Origin: Alphaproteobacteria bacterium
Lineage (GTDB): Bacteria; Pseudomonadota; Alphaproteobacteria; Geminicoccales; Geminicoccaceae
Assembly: GCA_026990035.1 (NCBI GenBank)
Contig: JALSIM010000039.1
Location: 57,834 to 121,833 of the forward strand
Reading direction: 5' to 3'
DNA length: 64,000 nt
Shown here: positions 1-8,893 of the stretch, piece by piece
Numbering within the stretch: position 1 is the first letter of the stretch
Layout: each line of letters begins with the position of its first letter
The notes under the pieces: generated by a model
Told to the model about the DNA's origin: nothing
Databases searched by the model: none
What the model saw: only the letters and a program-made list of their open reading frames with translations
Translations under genes and position numbers: made by a program

Positions 1-253
1 GCCGCAGGACGAGGAAGGGGACGAGGAAGACCAGCGCCGCGGTCAGCAGATCGGTCGCCAGAGCGTTGCCCACCGCCTCCTCGATGATCGGGCGTGCTTC
101 CGCGTAACCGTAGTAGGCGGCGGCGAAGGCGCCGACCCAGCTCAAAAGCCCCAGGATCTCGCGTACCGCCCCGCGGGCCAGCGACACGACCGCCGAGAGC
201 AGGAGCACGACGAGAACGAGAAGATCGAAGGCGGTGAGGGGGAGTTCGTTCAC
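1..253 (-). CDS. cvpA: CvpA family membrane protein (partial, C-terminus off the left edge)
   Basis: Only the first 84 codons are present. The N-terminus begins with a GTG at 251-253 that overlaps the radA stop as GTGA. The visible protein reads as a long hydrophobic segment (LLVLVVLLLSAVVSLARG) followed by an REILGLLSWVGAFAAAYYGY stretch, the typical opening of the CvpA (colicin V production) inner-membrane family. The family normally has four membrane segments and about 170-200 residues. Being translationally coupled behind radA fits common alphaproteobacterial gene order. Its biochemical role is unresolved. Confidence 0.8.
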   Translation of the reverse strand, partial: MNELPLTAFDLLVLVVLLLSAVVSLARGAVREILGLLSWVGAFAAAYYGYAEARPIIEEAVGNALATDLLTAALVFLVPFLVLR

Positions 254-1635
254 TCCGCCGCCGCCCTCGCCCCGGGCCGCGCATCGCCGCGCACGGCCAG
301 AAAGGCGACCAGTTCGTTGAGGCGATGCACTTCCTGCCGTTCCATCCCTTCGGGACAGGTCTCGAGAGGAGGGACGATGGCCCGCCGGAAACCCAGCTTC
401 CGGGCCTCCCGCAGACGCGCTTCGGCCCATCCCACCGCCCGTACCTCTCCGGCCAAGCCGATTTCGCCGAAGACCACCGAATCCGGCGGCAGCGGCCGAT
501 TCTCGAGCGAGGAGATCAGCGCCGCGGCCACCGCCAGATCGGCCGCCGGCTCCTGCACCCGCAGACCACCGGCGACGTTGAGATAAATGTCGCGCCCGGC
601 GGTGACAAGGCCGCATCGCGTCTCCAGCACCGCGAGCACCATGGCGAGCCGGTTGCCGTCCCAGCCGACCACCGCCCGGCGCGGCGTCGCCAGGATCGAG
701 GGTGCCACCAGCGCCTGGATCTCGACCAGCACCGGGCGCGAGCCTTCCATCCCCGCGAACACGCAGCTTCCCGGCACCCGCTTGCGGCGATCGCCGACGA
801 ACAGTTCCGAAGGGTTGGCGACCGGCCGCAGCCCCGCTTCCCGCATCTCGAAGACGCCGAGTTCGTTGGCCGGGCCGAAGCGGTTCTTGATCGCCCGCAG
901 CAGCCGGTACCGATGGCCGCGTTCGCCTTCGAAATAGAGCACCGTGTCGACCATGTGCTCGAGCACCCGCGGCCCCGCGATCTGCCCGTCCTTGGTGACG
1001 TGGCCGATCAGGAAAAGGGCGGTGCCGTGCCGCTTGGCGAAGCGGATGAGCAGATCGGCGGCGGTGCGGATCTGGGAGACCGTCCCGGGCGCCGCTTCGA
1101 TCCCGGCGGAAGCCATGGTCTGGATCGAATCGATCACCAGCAGGGCCGGCGGATCGCCACGTTCGAGCGCGGCCAGCACATCCTCGACCACGGTCGCGGA
1201 AGCGAGCTCGAGCGGCGCACCTTCTAGTTCCAGGCGACGGGCGCGGAGCTGGATCTGCGCGATCGATTCCTCCCCGCTCACGTAGATCCCCCGCCGGCCG
1301 GCGCGGGCCAGCCCCGCCGCCACCTGGAGCATCAGGGTGGATTTGCCGATCCCCGGATCGCCGCCGATCAGAATCGCCGAGCCGTGCACGATGCCACCCC
1401 CGAGCACCCGATCGAACTCCTCCACGCCGGTGACCATGCGCGCCGGCGGTGCTACCTCGCCGTCGAGCGACACGAGCGGCAACGGATCGGCCGGACGGCG
1501 GGAAGAACCGCCGCGGCTGCGGACGATCTCCTCGGTGATGCTGTTCCAGGCGCCGCAGGAATCGCAGCGGCCGGTCCAGCGGGGCTGCACGGCACCACAG
1601 GCCTGACAGACGTAGCTCCGCCGCTCACGGGCCAT
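250..1635 (-). CDS. radA: DNA repair protein RadA
   Basis: RadA/Sms is a RecA-like ATPase that helps process recombination intermediates by branch migration. The 461-residue protein has the N-terminal C4 zinc finger (CQACG and CDSCGAW at residues 10-29), the Walker A sequence GGDPGIGKST near residue 92, the RadA-specific KNRFGP motif near residue 250, and a C-terminal Lon-protease-like domain. Length matches the family. The start ATG lies inside the end of the upstream mlaF gene (11-bp overlap) and its stop overlaps the cvpA start, so the three genes are probably co-transcribed. Confidence 0.97.
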   Translation of the reverse strand: MARERRSYVCQACGAVQPRWTGRCDSCGAWNSITEEIVRSRGGSSRRPADPLPLVSLDGEVAPPARMVTGVEEFDRVLGGGIVHGSAILIGGDPGIGKSTLMLQVAAGLARAGRRGIYVSGEESIAQIQLRARRLELEGAPLELASATVVEDVLAALERGDPPALLVIDSIQTMASAGIEAAPGTVSQIRTAADLLIRFAKRHGTALFLIGHVTKDGQIAGPRVLEHMVDTVLYFEGERGHRYRLLRAIKNRFGPANELGVFEMREAGLRPVANPSELFVGDRRKRVPGSCVFAGMEGSRPVLVEIQALVAPSILATPRRAVVGWDGNRLAMVLAVLETRCGLVTAGRDIYLNVAGGLRVQEPAADLAVAAALISSLENRPLPPDSVVFGEIGLAGEVRAVGWAEARLREARKLGFRRAIVPPLETCPEGMERQEVHRLNELVAFLAVRGDARPGARAAAE

Positions 1636-2446
1636 GGCGGGAGGGCTCTCCTCGCACCGCCCGGTCCGCGGGGGCCATCTGCAGCACCCGGATCGGCCCC
1701 TCCGCGCGGCCGTGGATGAACTGATCGACGTAAGGGTTGCCGCTCCGGTCGATCTCCGCGAGCGCCCCTTCCCAGATGATCACCCCCTCGTAGAGCATCG
1801 CCACCCGGTCGGCGATCTTGCGAACGCTGGCCATGTCGTGGGTGATGGAGACGGCGGTGGCGCCGAGCTTCTCGACCGAGCGCCGCACCAGCTCGTTGAT
1901 GACATCGGCCATGATCGGATCGAGGCCGGTGGTCGGCTCGTCGAAGAAGAGGATCTCGGGCTCGGTGGCGATCGCCCGCGCCAGAGCGACGCGCTTCTGC
2001 ATGCCCCCGGAAAGCTCGGCCGGAAAGAGATCGAGAACCTCGGCGCCGAGCCCGACCCGGGCCAGGATCTCCAGCGCCCGCTCGCGTGCCTCGGCGCGGT
2101 CCAGCTGCCGGCGGGCGAGCAGTCCGAAGGCGACGTTCTCCCACACCGGCAGGCTGTCGAAAAGGGCGGCCCCCTGGAACAGCATCCCGAACTTGCGGCG
2201 GATGCGGTCGAGCGTCGCGTTGCTCGCTCCCACCACCTCCTCGCCGTCCACCGTGATCGAGCCGGCATCGGCCGGCAGGAGGCCGAGAATGCACTTCAGG
2301 AGCACCGATTTGCCGGTGCCGGAGCCGCCGATGACCACCACCGACCGCCCGGCCGGCACGTCGAGATCCAGCCCGCGCAGCACCCGGTTGTCGCCGAAGC
2401 TCTTCCGCAGACCGCGGATGCGGATCTTCACCGGGGGACGGTTCAT
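1625..2446 (-). CDS. mlaF: ABC transporter ATP-binding protein MlaF
   Basis: This is the cytoplasmic ATPase of the Mla lipid-transport system that moves phospholipids between inner and outer membranes. The 273-residue protein shows Walker A GGSGTGKS, signature LSGGMQKRVALARAI, Walker B ILFFDEPTTGLDP and the switch histidine in VSITHDM. The LSGGMQKR variant is characteristic of MlaF rather than of other ABC ATPases. It overlaps the mlaE stop by 4 bp and is coupled to radA downstream. The substrate-binding mlaD is not in the window. Confidence 0.93.
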   Translation of the reverse strand: MNRPPVKIRIRGLRKSFGDNRVLRGLDLDVPAGRSVVVIGGSGTGKSVLLKCILGLLPADAGSITVDGEEVVGASNATLDRIRRKFGMLFQGAALFDSLPVWENVAFGLLARRQLDRAEARERALEILARVGLGAEVLDLFPAELSGGMQKRVALARAIATEPEILFFDEPTTGLDPIMADVINELVRRSVEKLGATAVSITHDMASVRKIADRVAMLYEGVIIWEGALAEIDRSGNPYVDQFIHGRAEGPIRVLQMAPADRAVRGEPSRHGP

Positions 2447-3216
2447 CGGCTGAAGAAGATCTCCGTCAGCATGTAATCGGCGGTGAGAATGAGGATGGAG
2501 GCGCTCACCACCGCCCGGGTCGTGGCCGCACCCACACCCTGGGCACCGCCACGGGAATGGTAGCCCTGATAGCAGCCCATGAGGGCGACGATGAAGCCGA
2601 ACACGGCCGCCTTGACGAGCCCGGAGATCACGTCCTGGGCCTCGAGGAAGTCGAAGGTGCGGTTGATGTATTCGATCGGCCCGAAGCCGAGCTTGTAGAC
2701 GCTCACCAGAAAGCCGCCCATCACCCCGATCACATCGGCCACCAGCACCAACAGCGGCAGCATGAGCATCCCCGCGATCAACCGCGGAAAGACGAGATAG
2801 CGCAGGGGATCGGTGGCGAGGGTCAAAAGCGCGTCGATCTGCTCGGTGACCCGCATGGTGCCGAGCTCGGCGGCCATCGCCGCACCGACGCGGCCGGCGA
2901 CCATCAGCCCGGCGAGGACCGGCCCGAGCTCGCGGGTCATGGAAAGGACGACGATGGTCGGGATGGCGTCGGGGGCTTCGAACCGGGCGAAGCCCGTGTA
3001 GCTCTGCAGCGCCAGGACCATGCCGGTGAAGATCGCGGTCAGCCCGACCACCGGCAGCGAATAGTAGCCGATCTCGATCATCTGCCGGAGGATCTGGCGC
3101 GGATACCAGGGACCGCGCAGACCGCGGATCATGCCGTCGAGGGCGAAGAAGGCGATCCCGCCGACCGTCCGCGACACGGCGATGGTCGCCCGGCCGGTGA
3201 CGGCGAGCGGGTTCAT
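2443..3216 (-). CDS. mlaE: ABC transporter permease MlaE
   Basis: This is the membrane subunit that pairs with MlaF. The 257-residue protein has several hydrophobic segments and the MlaE family sequence RELGPVLAGLMVAGRVGAAM, followed by AELGTMRVTEQIDAL. The open frame runs far upstream across alr, but the correct start is the internal ATG at 3214-3216, which overlaps the alr stop as ATGA and gives a protein of normal family size (MNPLAVTGRATIAVSRTVGG). It is predicted to be an inner-membrane protein in an operon alr-mlaE-mlaF-radA-cvpA. Confidence 0.93.
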   Translation of the reverse strand: MNPLAVTGRATIAVSRTVGGIAFFALDGMIRGLRGPWYPRQILRQMIEIGYYSLPVVGLTAIFTGMVLALQSYTGFARFEAPDAIPTIVVLSMTRELGPVLAGLMVAGRVGAAMAAELGTMRVTEQIDALLTLATDPLRYLVFPRLIAGMLMLPLLVLVADVIGVMGGFLVSVYKLGFGPIEYINRTFDFLEAQDVISGLVKAAVFGFIVALMGCYQGYHSRGGAQGVGAATTRAVVSASILILTADYMLTEIFFSR

Positions 3217-4325
3217 CGCCGATCCCCGCCGCCGAGATAGCGGCGCCGGAACCGATGCCCGAGCCGGGTCAGCACCTCGTAGCCGATGGTGCCCGCCTGC
3301 GCGGCGAAGCGATCGACACCGTCGGGCCCGCCCAGGAGTTCGACCGGGGTTCCCGGTGCCACCGCTTCGCGCGGCACCGCGGTCACGTCGAGACCGATGA
3401 GATCCATGGACACACGCCCCGCGAAAGGTACCTCGATGCCGGCGATGCGCGCGGTAGCACGATTGCTCGCCGAGCGTAAGAGACCATCGGCGTAGCCCAC
3501 CGGCACGGTGGCGATGCGCATCCCCGGCCGCACGGGACAGGTCGCCCCGTAGCCGACCGTACCCGGGGCCTCGATCTCGTGGAGCTGGAGCACCGGCGCG
3601 GTGAGCCGGACCACCGGCCGCATCGGATTGGGCCGTCCGGGAACGGGGTTGACGCCATAGAGCGCGACCCCGGGTCGGCAGAGATCGAACCGGTATTCCG
3701 CCCCGAGGAAGATCCCCGAAGAAGCGGCGAGGCTGCGGGGCACTTCGCCGAGCTGCGCGGTCGCGGTCGCGAAGCGCTCGAGCTGGATGGCGTTGAGCGG
3801 ATGCTCGGGCTCCTCGGCGCAGGCCAGATGGCTCATCACCAGCCGGAGGATCAGCGGCTCCAGCCGTTCCGCCGTCAGACGCCCGAAGGCGGCTTCGGAA
3901 AAGCCCAGCCGGTTCATGCCGGTATCGAGGTGGATCGCCGCCGTGAGCCTCTGTCCGAGGCTCCGCGCATAGCCCGCCCAGAGCTCGAGCTCTCCGCCGT
4001 GATTGAGAACCGGGACCAGGCGATGGCCGAAGACGGTCTCCTCCTCGCCCCTCCCGACACCGTCGAGAAGGAAGATCTCGGCTTCGTGGAGGAGCCGCCG
4101 CAGCGCCACCCCTTCGTCCAGCCGGGCGACCAAGAACCGCTGGCAGCCGGCGGCGGAGAGCCGGGTCGCGACCGGGGCGAGACCGAGCCCGTAGGCGTCG
4201 GCCTTGACCACCGCGGCGACCGCCGCCGGCCGTGCCCGCTCGCACAGCAGCGCATAGTTGGCGGCGATCGCCTCGAGATCGATCTCGAGTTCCGCCACCG
4301 CCGGGCCACGCACCCTCCCGGCCAT
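3213..4325 (-). CDS. alr: Alanine racemase
   Basis: A PLP enzyme that interconverts L- and D-alanine for peptidoglycan. The PLP lysine is in VVKADAYGLG near residue 40, and the second catalytic residue is the tyrosine in VGYGATCPV of the C-terminal half. About 370 residues, normal for the family. I chose the ATG at 4323-4325, which abuts the dnaB stop. A TTG one codon earlier is also possible. It follows dnaB directly, as in many alphaproteobacteria. Confidence 0.95.
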   Translation of the reverse strand: MAGRVRGPAVAELEIDLEAIAANYALLCERARPAAVAAVVKADAYGLGLAPVATRLSAAGCQRFLVARLDEGVALRRLLHEAEIFLLDGVGRGEEETVFGHRLVPVLNHGGELELWAGYARSLGQRLTAAIHLDTGMNRLGFSEAAFGRLTAERLEPLILRLVMSHLACAEEPEHPLNAIQLERFATATAQLGEVPRSLAASSGIFLGAEYRFDLCRPGVALYGVNPVPGRPNPMRPVVRLTAPVLQLHEIEAPGTVGYGATCPVRPGMRIATVPVGYADGLLRSASNRATARIAGIEVPFAGRVSMDLIGLDVTAVPREAVAPGTPVELLGGPDGVDRFAAQAGTIGYEVLTRLGHRFRRRYLGGGDRR

Positions 4326-5833
4326 CAATATCCTTCCGGATACTCGGCGGATTCGAGATTGCGGAAACGGCCGAAATTGGCGTCGAACTGGAGATGGACG
4401 ATCCCGATCGGGCCGTTGCGCTGTTTGGCGATGATCACCTCGGCCTTGTTGTGGCTCTCCTCCAGCCGCTCCCGCCAGCGCGCGTAGCGCTCGTTGAACT
4501 TCTCCGCACTCTCCTCGGGCCGCTGCTTGGGCTCGGCGCGGGACTGGTAGTACTCGTCGCGGTAGACGAACATCACCACGTCGGCGTCCTGTTCGATGGT
4601 CCCGCTCTCGCGCAGATCGGAGAGCTGCGGCCGCTTGTCCTCACGCTGTTCCACCGCCCGCGAAAGCTGGGACAGGGCGAGAACCGGCACGTCGAGTTCC
4701 TTGGCGATGGCCTTGAGACCCTGGGTGATCTCGCCGATCTCCTGGACCCGGTTGCTCTGGGCGTAGGCGCTCACCCCGCGGACGAGCTGCAGATAGTCGA
4801 CGACGACGAGGGAAAGGCCGTGGGTGCGCTTGAGGCGTCGGGCACGGCTGCGGATGGCGGCGATGGACAGGGCCGGGGTGTCGTCGATGAACAGGGGGCG
4901 GGCCGCCAGATCCTGGGTGGCGCGGACGATGCGGTGGAAGTCCTCCTCCTGGAGCTGGCCGCGGCGGAGTTCGTCGGAGCCGATCGCCGCCTCCGCCGAG
5001 AGCAGGCGGGTGGCGAGCTGTTCCGCCGACATCTCCAGCGAGAACAGGGCGACGACGAAATTCTCGTGCTTGAGCCCCTCGGCGTCGGGTCCCTCGGCCT
5101 TGGCGGCCGCCGCATTGGCGGCGATCGTCACCGCCAGCGCCGTCTTGCCCATGCTCGGGCGGCCGGCGAGGATGATCAGATCGGAACGCTGGAGACCGCC
5201 GAGCTTCTCGTCGAGCCCCTTGAGCCCGGTGGGCACGCCGATGACGTGGCCGGTTCTGTTGTAGGCCGAATGGATGAGCCGGACGGCACTCTCCAGCACT
5301 TCGGGGAAGGCCCGGAACTCGCCTCTGACCTCGCCTCTCTGCGCCAGCTCGAACAGTTTCTGCTCGGTCTTCTCGATCTGTTCGAGACCGCTCGCCCTGT
5401 TGGCCGGGTCGAAGGTCTCGTTGACCACCTCCTCGCCGATCTCGATGAGCCGGCGTTTGATGGCCAGATCGTGGACCACACGGGCGTATTCGGTGGCATT
5501 GACGATGGTCTCGGCGGCGCGGGCGATGCGGGCGAGATACTCGCCTCCGTCGAGCTCCCGCAGGGTCTCGTCGACATCGAAGAGATGGAAGAGGGTATTG
5601 TGATCGGCGAGCTGGCCGCGAGCGATGCGTTCGGCACAGGCCTCGAAGATGCGGCGGTGCACCGGCTCGTAGAAATCCTCGGCGCGCAGGAAATCACCGA
5701 TCCGGTGGTAGGTATCGTTGTTGACCAGGATGGCACCGAGCACCGCCAGCTCGGCCCGCAGATTGTGCGGCATGCTCCGCAGCGGCTCGGTCCGCTGCGG
5801 CGCGACCACGGGTTCCGGGAAGGATGTCGACAT
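4325..5833 (-). CDS. dnaB: Replicative DNA helicase DnaB
   Basis: The hexameric 5'-3' helicase of the replication fork. It has an N-terminal DnaB domain beginning at MPHNLRAELAVLGAILVNND, a linker, and a C-terminal RecA-like domain with Walker A GRPSMGKT, Walker B LVVVDYLQL and LSQLSRAVEQREDKRPQLSDL. The frame extends upstream to a TTG at 5884, but the ATG at 5831-5833 (MSTSFPEP, 502 residues) gives the usual length. The end overlaps the alr start. No intein or insertion is seen. Confidence 0.95.
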   Translation of the reverse strand: MSTSFPEPVVAPQRTEPLRSMPHNLRAELAVLGAILVNNDTYHRIGDFLRAEDFYEPVHRRIFEACAERIARGQLADHNTLFHLFDVDETLRELDGGEYLARIARAAETIVNATEYARVVHDLAIKRRLIEIGEEVVNETFDPANRASGLEQIEKTEQKLFELAQRGEVRGEFRAFPEVLESAVRLIHSAYNRTGHVIGVPTGLKGLDEKLGGLQRSDLIILAGRPSMGKTALAVTIAANAAAAKAEGPDAEGLKHENFVVALFSLEMSAEQLATRLLSAEAAIGSDELRRGQLQEEDFHRIVRATQDLAARPLFIDDTPALSIAAIRSRARRLKRTHGLSLVVVDYLQLVRGVSAYAQSNRVQEIGEITQGLKAIAKELDVPVLALSQLSRAVEQREDKRPQLSDLRESGTIEQDADVVMFVYRDEYYQSRAEPKQRPEESAEKFNERYARWRERLEESHNKAEVIIAKQRNGPIGIVHLQFDANFGRFRNLESAEYPEGY

Positions 5834-6003
5834 GGGCCCCAACTCGGCATGACGCGACGGGCTGACGGGCTCTTTGCAGCGCAAAACCGGAGCGGGAGCA
5901 AGCTCTCAGTTGACGGCCACCCGAAGGCGCGCGGCGATCGCCGCACCCACACCACCGGCACCGGTCCGGCCCGGAACCGGCGGTCCCGCCGGGGTTCCGG
6001 GAA

Positions 6004-7209
6004 TCAGCCCTCGATCAGCGGCGGTTCCGTCGACGGAGCGGCGGCCGCCTTTTCGGTGCGTTCGCCGACCGAGGCCTCGGCCTGGGCGATCAGCTCCTCG
6101 ACCTTTTCGACATCGAGACGCAGGCGCTCGTACTGGGCCTGGACGAACATCAGGGTGTCGCCAGCATAGGACTTCTCGCCACCCTGACCCTCGAGGCATT
6201 GTTCGGCGAGTTCGAGGGCCATCCGGATGCCCACGTAGTGCGGGGTGGCGATGCCGGCCTTGATGCAGAGAGCGGCGAGACAGCGGCGATCGCTGTTGTA
6301 GAGGAGCCGCCGCACGGTGCGGATGCCGAGCCGGCTCATCACCATGAAGGCGGTCTCGAAGGCGGCGATGTCGCCGTCGCGGAGGAAGCCGAGCACGTCC
6401 TCGCCGTCGAGATCGCCCGCCACCCAGCGCTCGCGGAGATGCCGCTCGAGACCCTGGTCGCCGTGTTCACGGGCGACCAGGGTGACGCTCACGCGGTCGC
6501 GGATCGCCTCCATGATCTGCCGGGCCTTCTCGGCCGAAATCCGGCGGTCGCGGAGAAGCTCCCACTGCAGGCGGTCGCCGATGACCCCGACGAGCTGCTC
6601 GACGAGCTCGTAGGGCAGGGCCGGGCGCTTGACGAGACGGTCCTGTACCGACCGGCTTTCGCGGAACTCCTCGGCGATCCGCTGCAGCGTGCGGCGCGAC
6701 AGCTCCGCCCCCATGTTGCCGGTGAGCCGCACCACCACCTGCTCGTCGCCGCTGTCCACCAGCGCCTCCGAGACGGCTTCCGAAATCCGCTCGCGCCCGG
6801 CCACGGCCAGCGCGTACTGGATGCTGTTGGTCCGGACGATGTCGATCAGCTCCTCGTCGCTCAGCACGGGGCTGCGCTCCAGCACCGGCCGCGCCACCTC
6901 GATATCGTCCCGGGCCAGCCGGGAGGCGATGTCGGGCGGCAGTTCCTCGCAATCGGCGACGGCCTCGGCGAGGGCCCGCCGGACCTCCTTTTCCACGTCC
7001 TTGACCAGGAGCAGGAGAACCGCCTTGGCGAGGCCGGCGTTGTCGGTGGTGGCGAGTTCGCCGTACTGGCCGCCGAGCTTGGCGGCGATGTTGGCACGGG
7101 CCTGCGGCGAACGCGTGCGGGCGAGTTCCTCGACGTCGGCGATGCCGAGCTTCTGCTGTTCGGCGAACGCCGCTCCTTGCCGCAGGAGGGCCTGCCTTCG
7201 CCGACTCAT
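6004..7209 (-). CDS. DUF2336 domain-containing protein
   Basis: A 401-residue protein of the alphaproteobacterial DUF2336 family. It is made of helical repeats rich in Arg, Glu and Leu, for example ARSPQARANIAAKL-type and SDEELIDIVR segments that resemble HEAT-like units. No catalytic motif is visible, and function is unknown. The C-terminal 60 residues are charged and end in a low-complexity Ala/Pro tail. The start is the ATG at 7207-7209, because the open frame upstream runs antisense through mmcB. It is transcribed away from mmcB, sharing a 153-bp upstream region with it. Confidence 0.85.
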   Translation of the reverse strand: MSRRRQALLRQGAAFAEQQKLGIADVEELARTRSPQARANIAAKLGGQYGELATTDNAGLAKAVLLLLVKDVEKEVRRALAEAVADCEELPPDIASRLARDDIEVARPVLERSPVLSDEELIDIVRTNSIQYALAVAGRERISEAVSEALVDSGDEQVVVRLTGNMGAELSRRTLQRIAEEFRESRSVQDRLVKRPALPYELVEQLVGVIGDRLQWELLRDRRISAEKARQIMEAIRDRVSVTLVAREHGDQGLERHLRERWVAGDLDGEDVLGFLRDGDIAAFETAFMVMSRLGIRTVRRLLYNSDRRCLAALCIKAGIATPHYVGIRMALELAEQCLEGQGGEKSYAGDTLMFVQAQYERLRLDVEKVEELIAQAEASVGERTEKAAAAPSTEPPLIEG

Positions 7210-7328
7210 GGGAGGAGATGTGGCCGCCGTCACCGATGTTCGCCGTGCAATCCCGCTCGAGACGAAGGCCGCCCCCGTCGCTGGCGGGCCTTCCGTCGCC
7301 TGCACGAACCATGGTAACGGGCGCCGGG

Positions 7329-7343
7329 TTAACAAACCGTTGA
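7329..7343. promoter_or_regulatory. CtrA-like box between DUF2336 gene and mmcB
   Basis: The sequence TTAA, seven bases, TTGA matches the alphaproteobacterial CtrA full site TTAA-N7-TTAA at seven of eight positions. It lies 20 bp before the mmcB start and 120 bp before the DUF2336 start. This is a short degenerate motif, so chance occurrence is possible. Confidence 0.3.
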
Positions 7344-7362
7344 GAGGGATCGACCGGAGATC

Positions 7363-7794
7363 ATGGAGCGGCTCCGGGATGCGGCCGAAATCGCCCGCGG
7401 CACCGCCCGGCTGCTGGCGAGCCTGGATTTCGTTTCGCTGACCGAGTTCCCCCTCGCCAACGGCAGGCGGGCCGATCTGTTCGCCCTCGGTCGCGACGGC
7501 CGCTGCGTGATCGTCGAGATCAAGAGCTCGCCCGCGGATTTCCGCGCCGACCGCAAATGGCGCGACTATCCGCCCTTCGCCGATCGTTTCTATTTCGCGG
7601 TCGGTGCCGGGTTTCCCCGTGACCTCCTTCCCGCCGAGGAAGGGCTGATCCTGGCCGACCGGTTCGAGGGCACCATCCTGCGCGAGGCCACCGAACGGCC
7701 GTTGCCCGCCGCCCGCCGACGGGCACTCACCCTCCGCTTCGCCCGTCTCGCCGCGACCCGTCTCGCCGCCTTCCTCGATCCTCCACCGGGCTGA
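7363..7794 (+). CDS. mmcB: MmcB family DNA repair protein
   Basis: A 143-residue member of the MmcB (formerly DUF1052) family, implicated in alphaproteobacterial DNA repair. It has the conserved nuclease-like core: FPLANGRRADLFAL then VIVEIKSSPADFRADRKW, i.e. a D...ExK arrangement as in PD-(D/E)XK folds, followed by DRFYFAV. The start ATG at 7363 leaves a short 5' region. It converges with nudC, whose stop lies 2 bp beyond the mmcB stop. Confidence 0.9.
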   Translation: MERLRDAAEIARGTARLLASLDFVSLTEFPLANGRRADLFALGRDGRCVIVEIKSSPADFRADRKWRDYPPFADRFYFAVGAGFPRDLLPAEEGLILADRFEGTILREATERPLPAARRRALTLRFARLAATRLAAFLDPPPG

Positions 7795-7796
7795 AT

Positions 7797-8711
7797 TCAG
7801 CCCTCCAGCAGCCATTCCTCGATCAGAAAACGGGCGATGCTGTCGGCGCCGGGCAGGCGGACCGGCGGCTCCTCGGCGAGAAGCCGATCCCGTTCGAACC
7901 AGGCCGCATCCTCGAGCTCCTCGCGGTCGATCCGCAGACGGCGCCCGGCCGCTTCGGCGCGGAAGCCGAGCATCAGCGACTGCGGGAACGGCCAGGGCTG
8001 GGAGGAACGGTAGGAAATCCGGCGCAACGGCAGGCCCACCTCCTCGGCCACTTCCCGACGTACGGCATCCTCCGGCGCTTCCGCCGGCTCCACGAAGCCG
8101 GCGAGGGTCGAATACACGCCCGGCGGAAAGCGGGGTGACCGGCCGAGCAGGCAGAGCTCGCCCGAGGTGACGAGCACGATCACCGCCGGATCGGTGCGGG
8201 GAAAGATCTCGAGACCGCAGGCATCGCATCGGCGCACGTGACCGCCTCGGGTGATCCGGGTGGGTTCGCCGCAGGCGCCGCAGAAGCGATGGCGGGCGTG
8301 CCAGTGCAGGAGCGCCCGCGCGTAGGCGAGCAGCCCGGCGTCGCGGGGCGGCAGCAGACTTCCGACGCTGCGCAGCTCGACGGTATCGACCGCCGCCGGC
8401 GCTTCGCCTTCCCCGGACCAGGCGAAGACCGGGCGTCCCTCGACCAGGCCCAGGAAGACGGCCTCTTCCGGAAGCTCCGAGGCGAATTCGCCGAGCGGCA
8501 GCAGATGGGCCCGCGGCCCTTCCTCTCCCATCGCCACCGGCACCCGCAACCCGGCCATCGGCAGCACCAAGGTGGCCGGATCACGGCGGCGCGCGGCCAG
8601 CCATCGGGGATCTCCGCGCAGCTCCGCCCGTCGGTCGAGACCGACCGTCGTGTAGACGTGCGGCGGCGGGTTCAGCGGCCTCTTCCGGCGGCCCGGCGGT
8701 GGCGTCGGCAT
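7797..8711 (-). CDS. nudC: NAD(+) diphosphatase NudC
   Basis: A Nudix hydrolase that cleaves NADH/NAD and can decap NAD-capped RNA. Visible are an N-terminal NudC domain, the zinc ribbon CGACG and CDACG around 20 residues apart, and the Nudix box GFVEPAEAPEDAVRREVAEE (with VG following). The chosen ATG at 8709-8711 gives 304 residues. AGGAGG sits immediately against this ATG, which is unusually close for a ribosome site, so a downstream start is possible. It is divergent from ffs-dnaX. Confidence 0.93.
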   Translation of the reverse strand: MPTPPPGRRKRPLNPPPHVYTTVGLDRRAELRGDPRWLAARRRDPATLVLPMAGLRVPVAMGEEGPRAHLLPLGEFASELPEEAVFLGLVEGRPVFAWSGEGEAPAAVDTVELRSVGSLLPPRDAGLLAYARALLHWHARHRFCGACGEPTRITRGGHVRRCDACGLEIFPRTDPAVIVLVTSGELCLLGRSPRFPPGVYSTLAGFVEPAEAPEDAVRREVAEEVGLPLRRISYRSSQPWPFPQSLMLGFRAEAAGRRLRIDREELEDAAWFERDRLLAEEPPVRLPGADSIARFLIEEWLLEG

Positions 8712-8736
8712 CCTCCTTCCCTTTCGCACAGGCCCC

Positions 8737-8765
8737 TTGCACGAGGGGGCGTTCGGCCCGATATT
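8737..8765 (+). promoter_or_regulatory. Promoter of the SRP RNA gene
   Basis: A -35 element TTGCAC (8737-8742), a 17-bp spacer and a -10 element GATATT (8760-8765) sit 7 bp before the predicted 5' end of the SRP RNA. Spacing and position are those of a strong housekeeping sigma factor promoter. Confidence 0.7.
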
Positions 8766-8772
8766 GCAGCCC

Positions 8773-8868
8773 GGAAGGCTGGATGCGGACGGCGCGCTCG
8801 CCAACCCGGTCAGGTCCGGAAGGAAGCAGCCGTAACGAGGTCGGTGTCGGGTCGCACTCCAGTCTTCC
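8773..8868 (+). ncRNA. ffs: Signal recognition particle RNA, small bacterial type (4.5S)
   Basis: The RNA component of SRP, bound by Ffh for co-translational membrane targeting. The universal domain IV core GGTCAGGTCCGGAAGGAAGC occurs at 8808-8827, followed by AGCC. Flanking sequences fold back: GGAAGGCTGGA at 8773-8783 pairs with TCCAGTCTTCC at 8858-8868 with a single G-U pair, giving a hairpin of about 96 nt. It sits just ahead of dnaX, a frequent alphaproteobacterial location. Confidence 0.93.
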
Positions 8869-8893
8869 CCCCTCCATTCATGCGCCCGATCGG

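Noticed and set aside
2443..4245. A 600-codon mlaE with a long N-terminal extension
   Set aside because: The extension runs through alr in another frame. The internal ATG overlapping the alr stop gives the family length.
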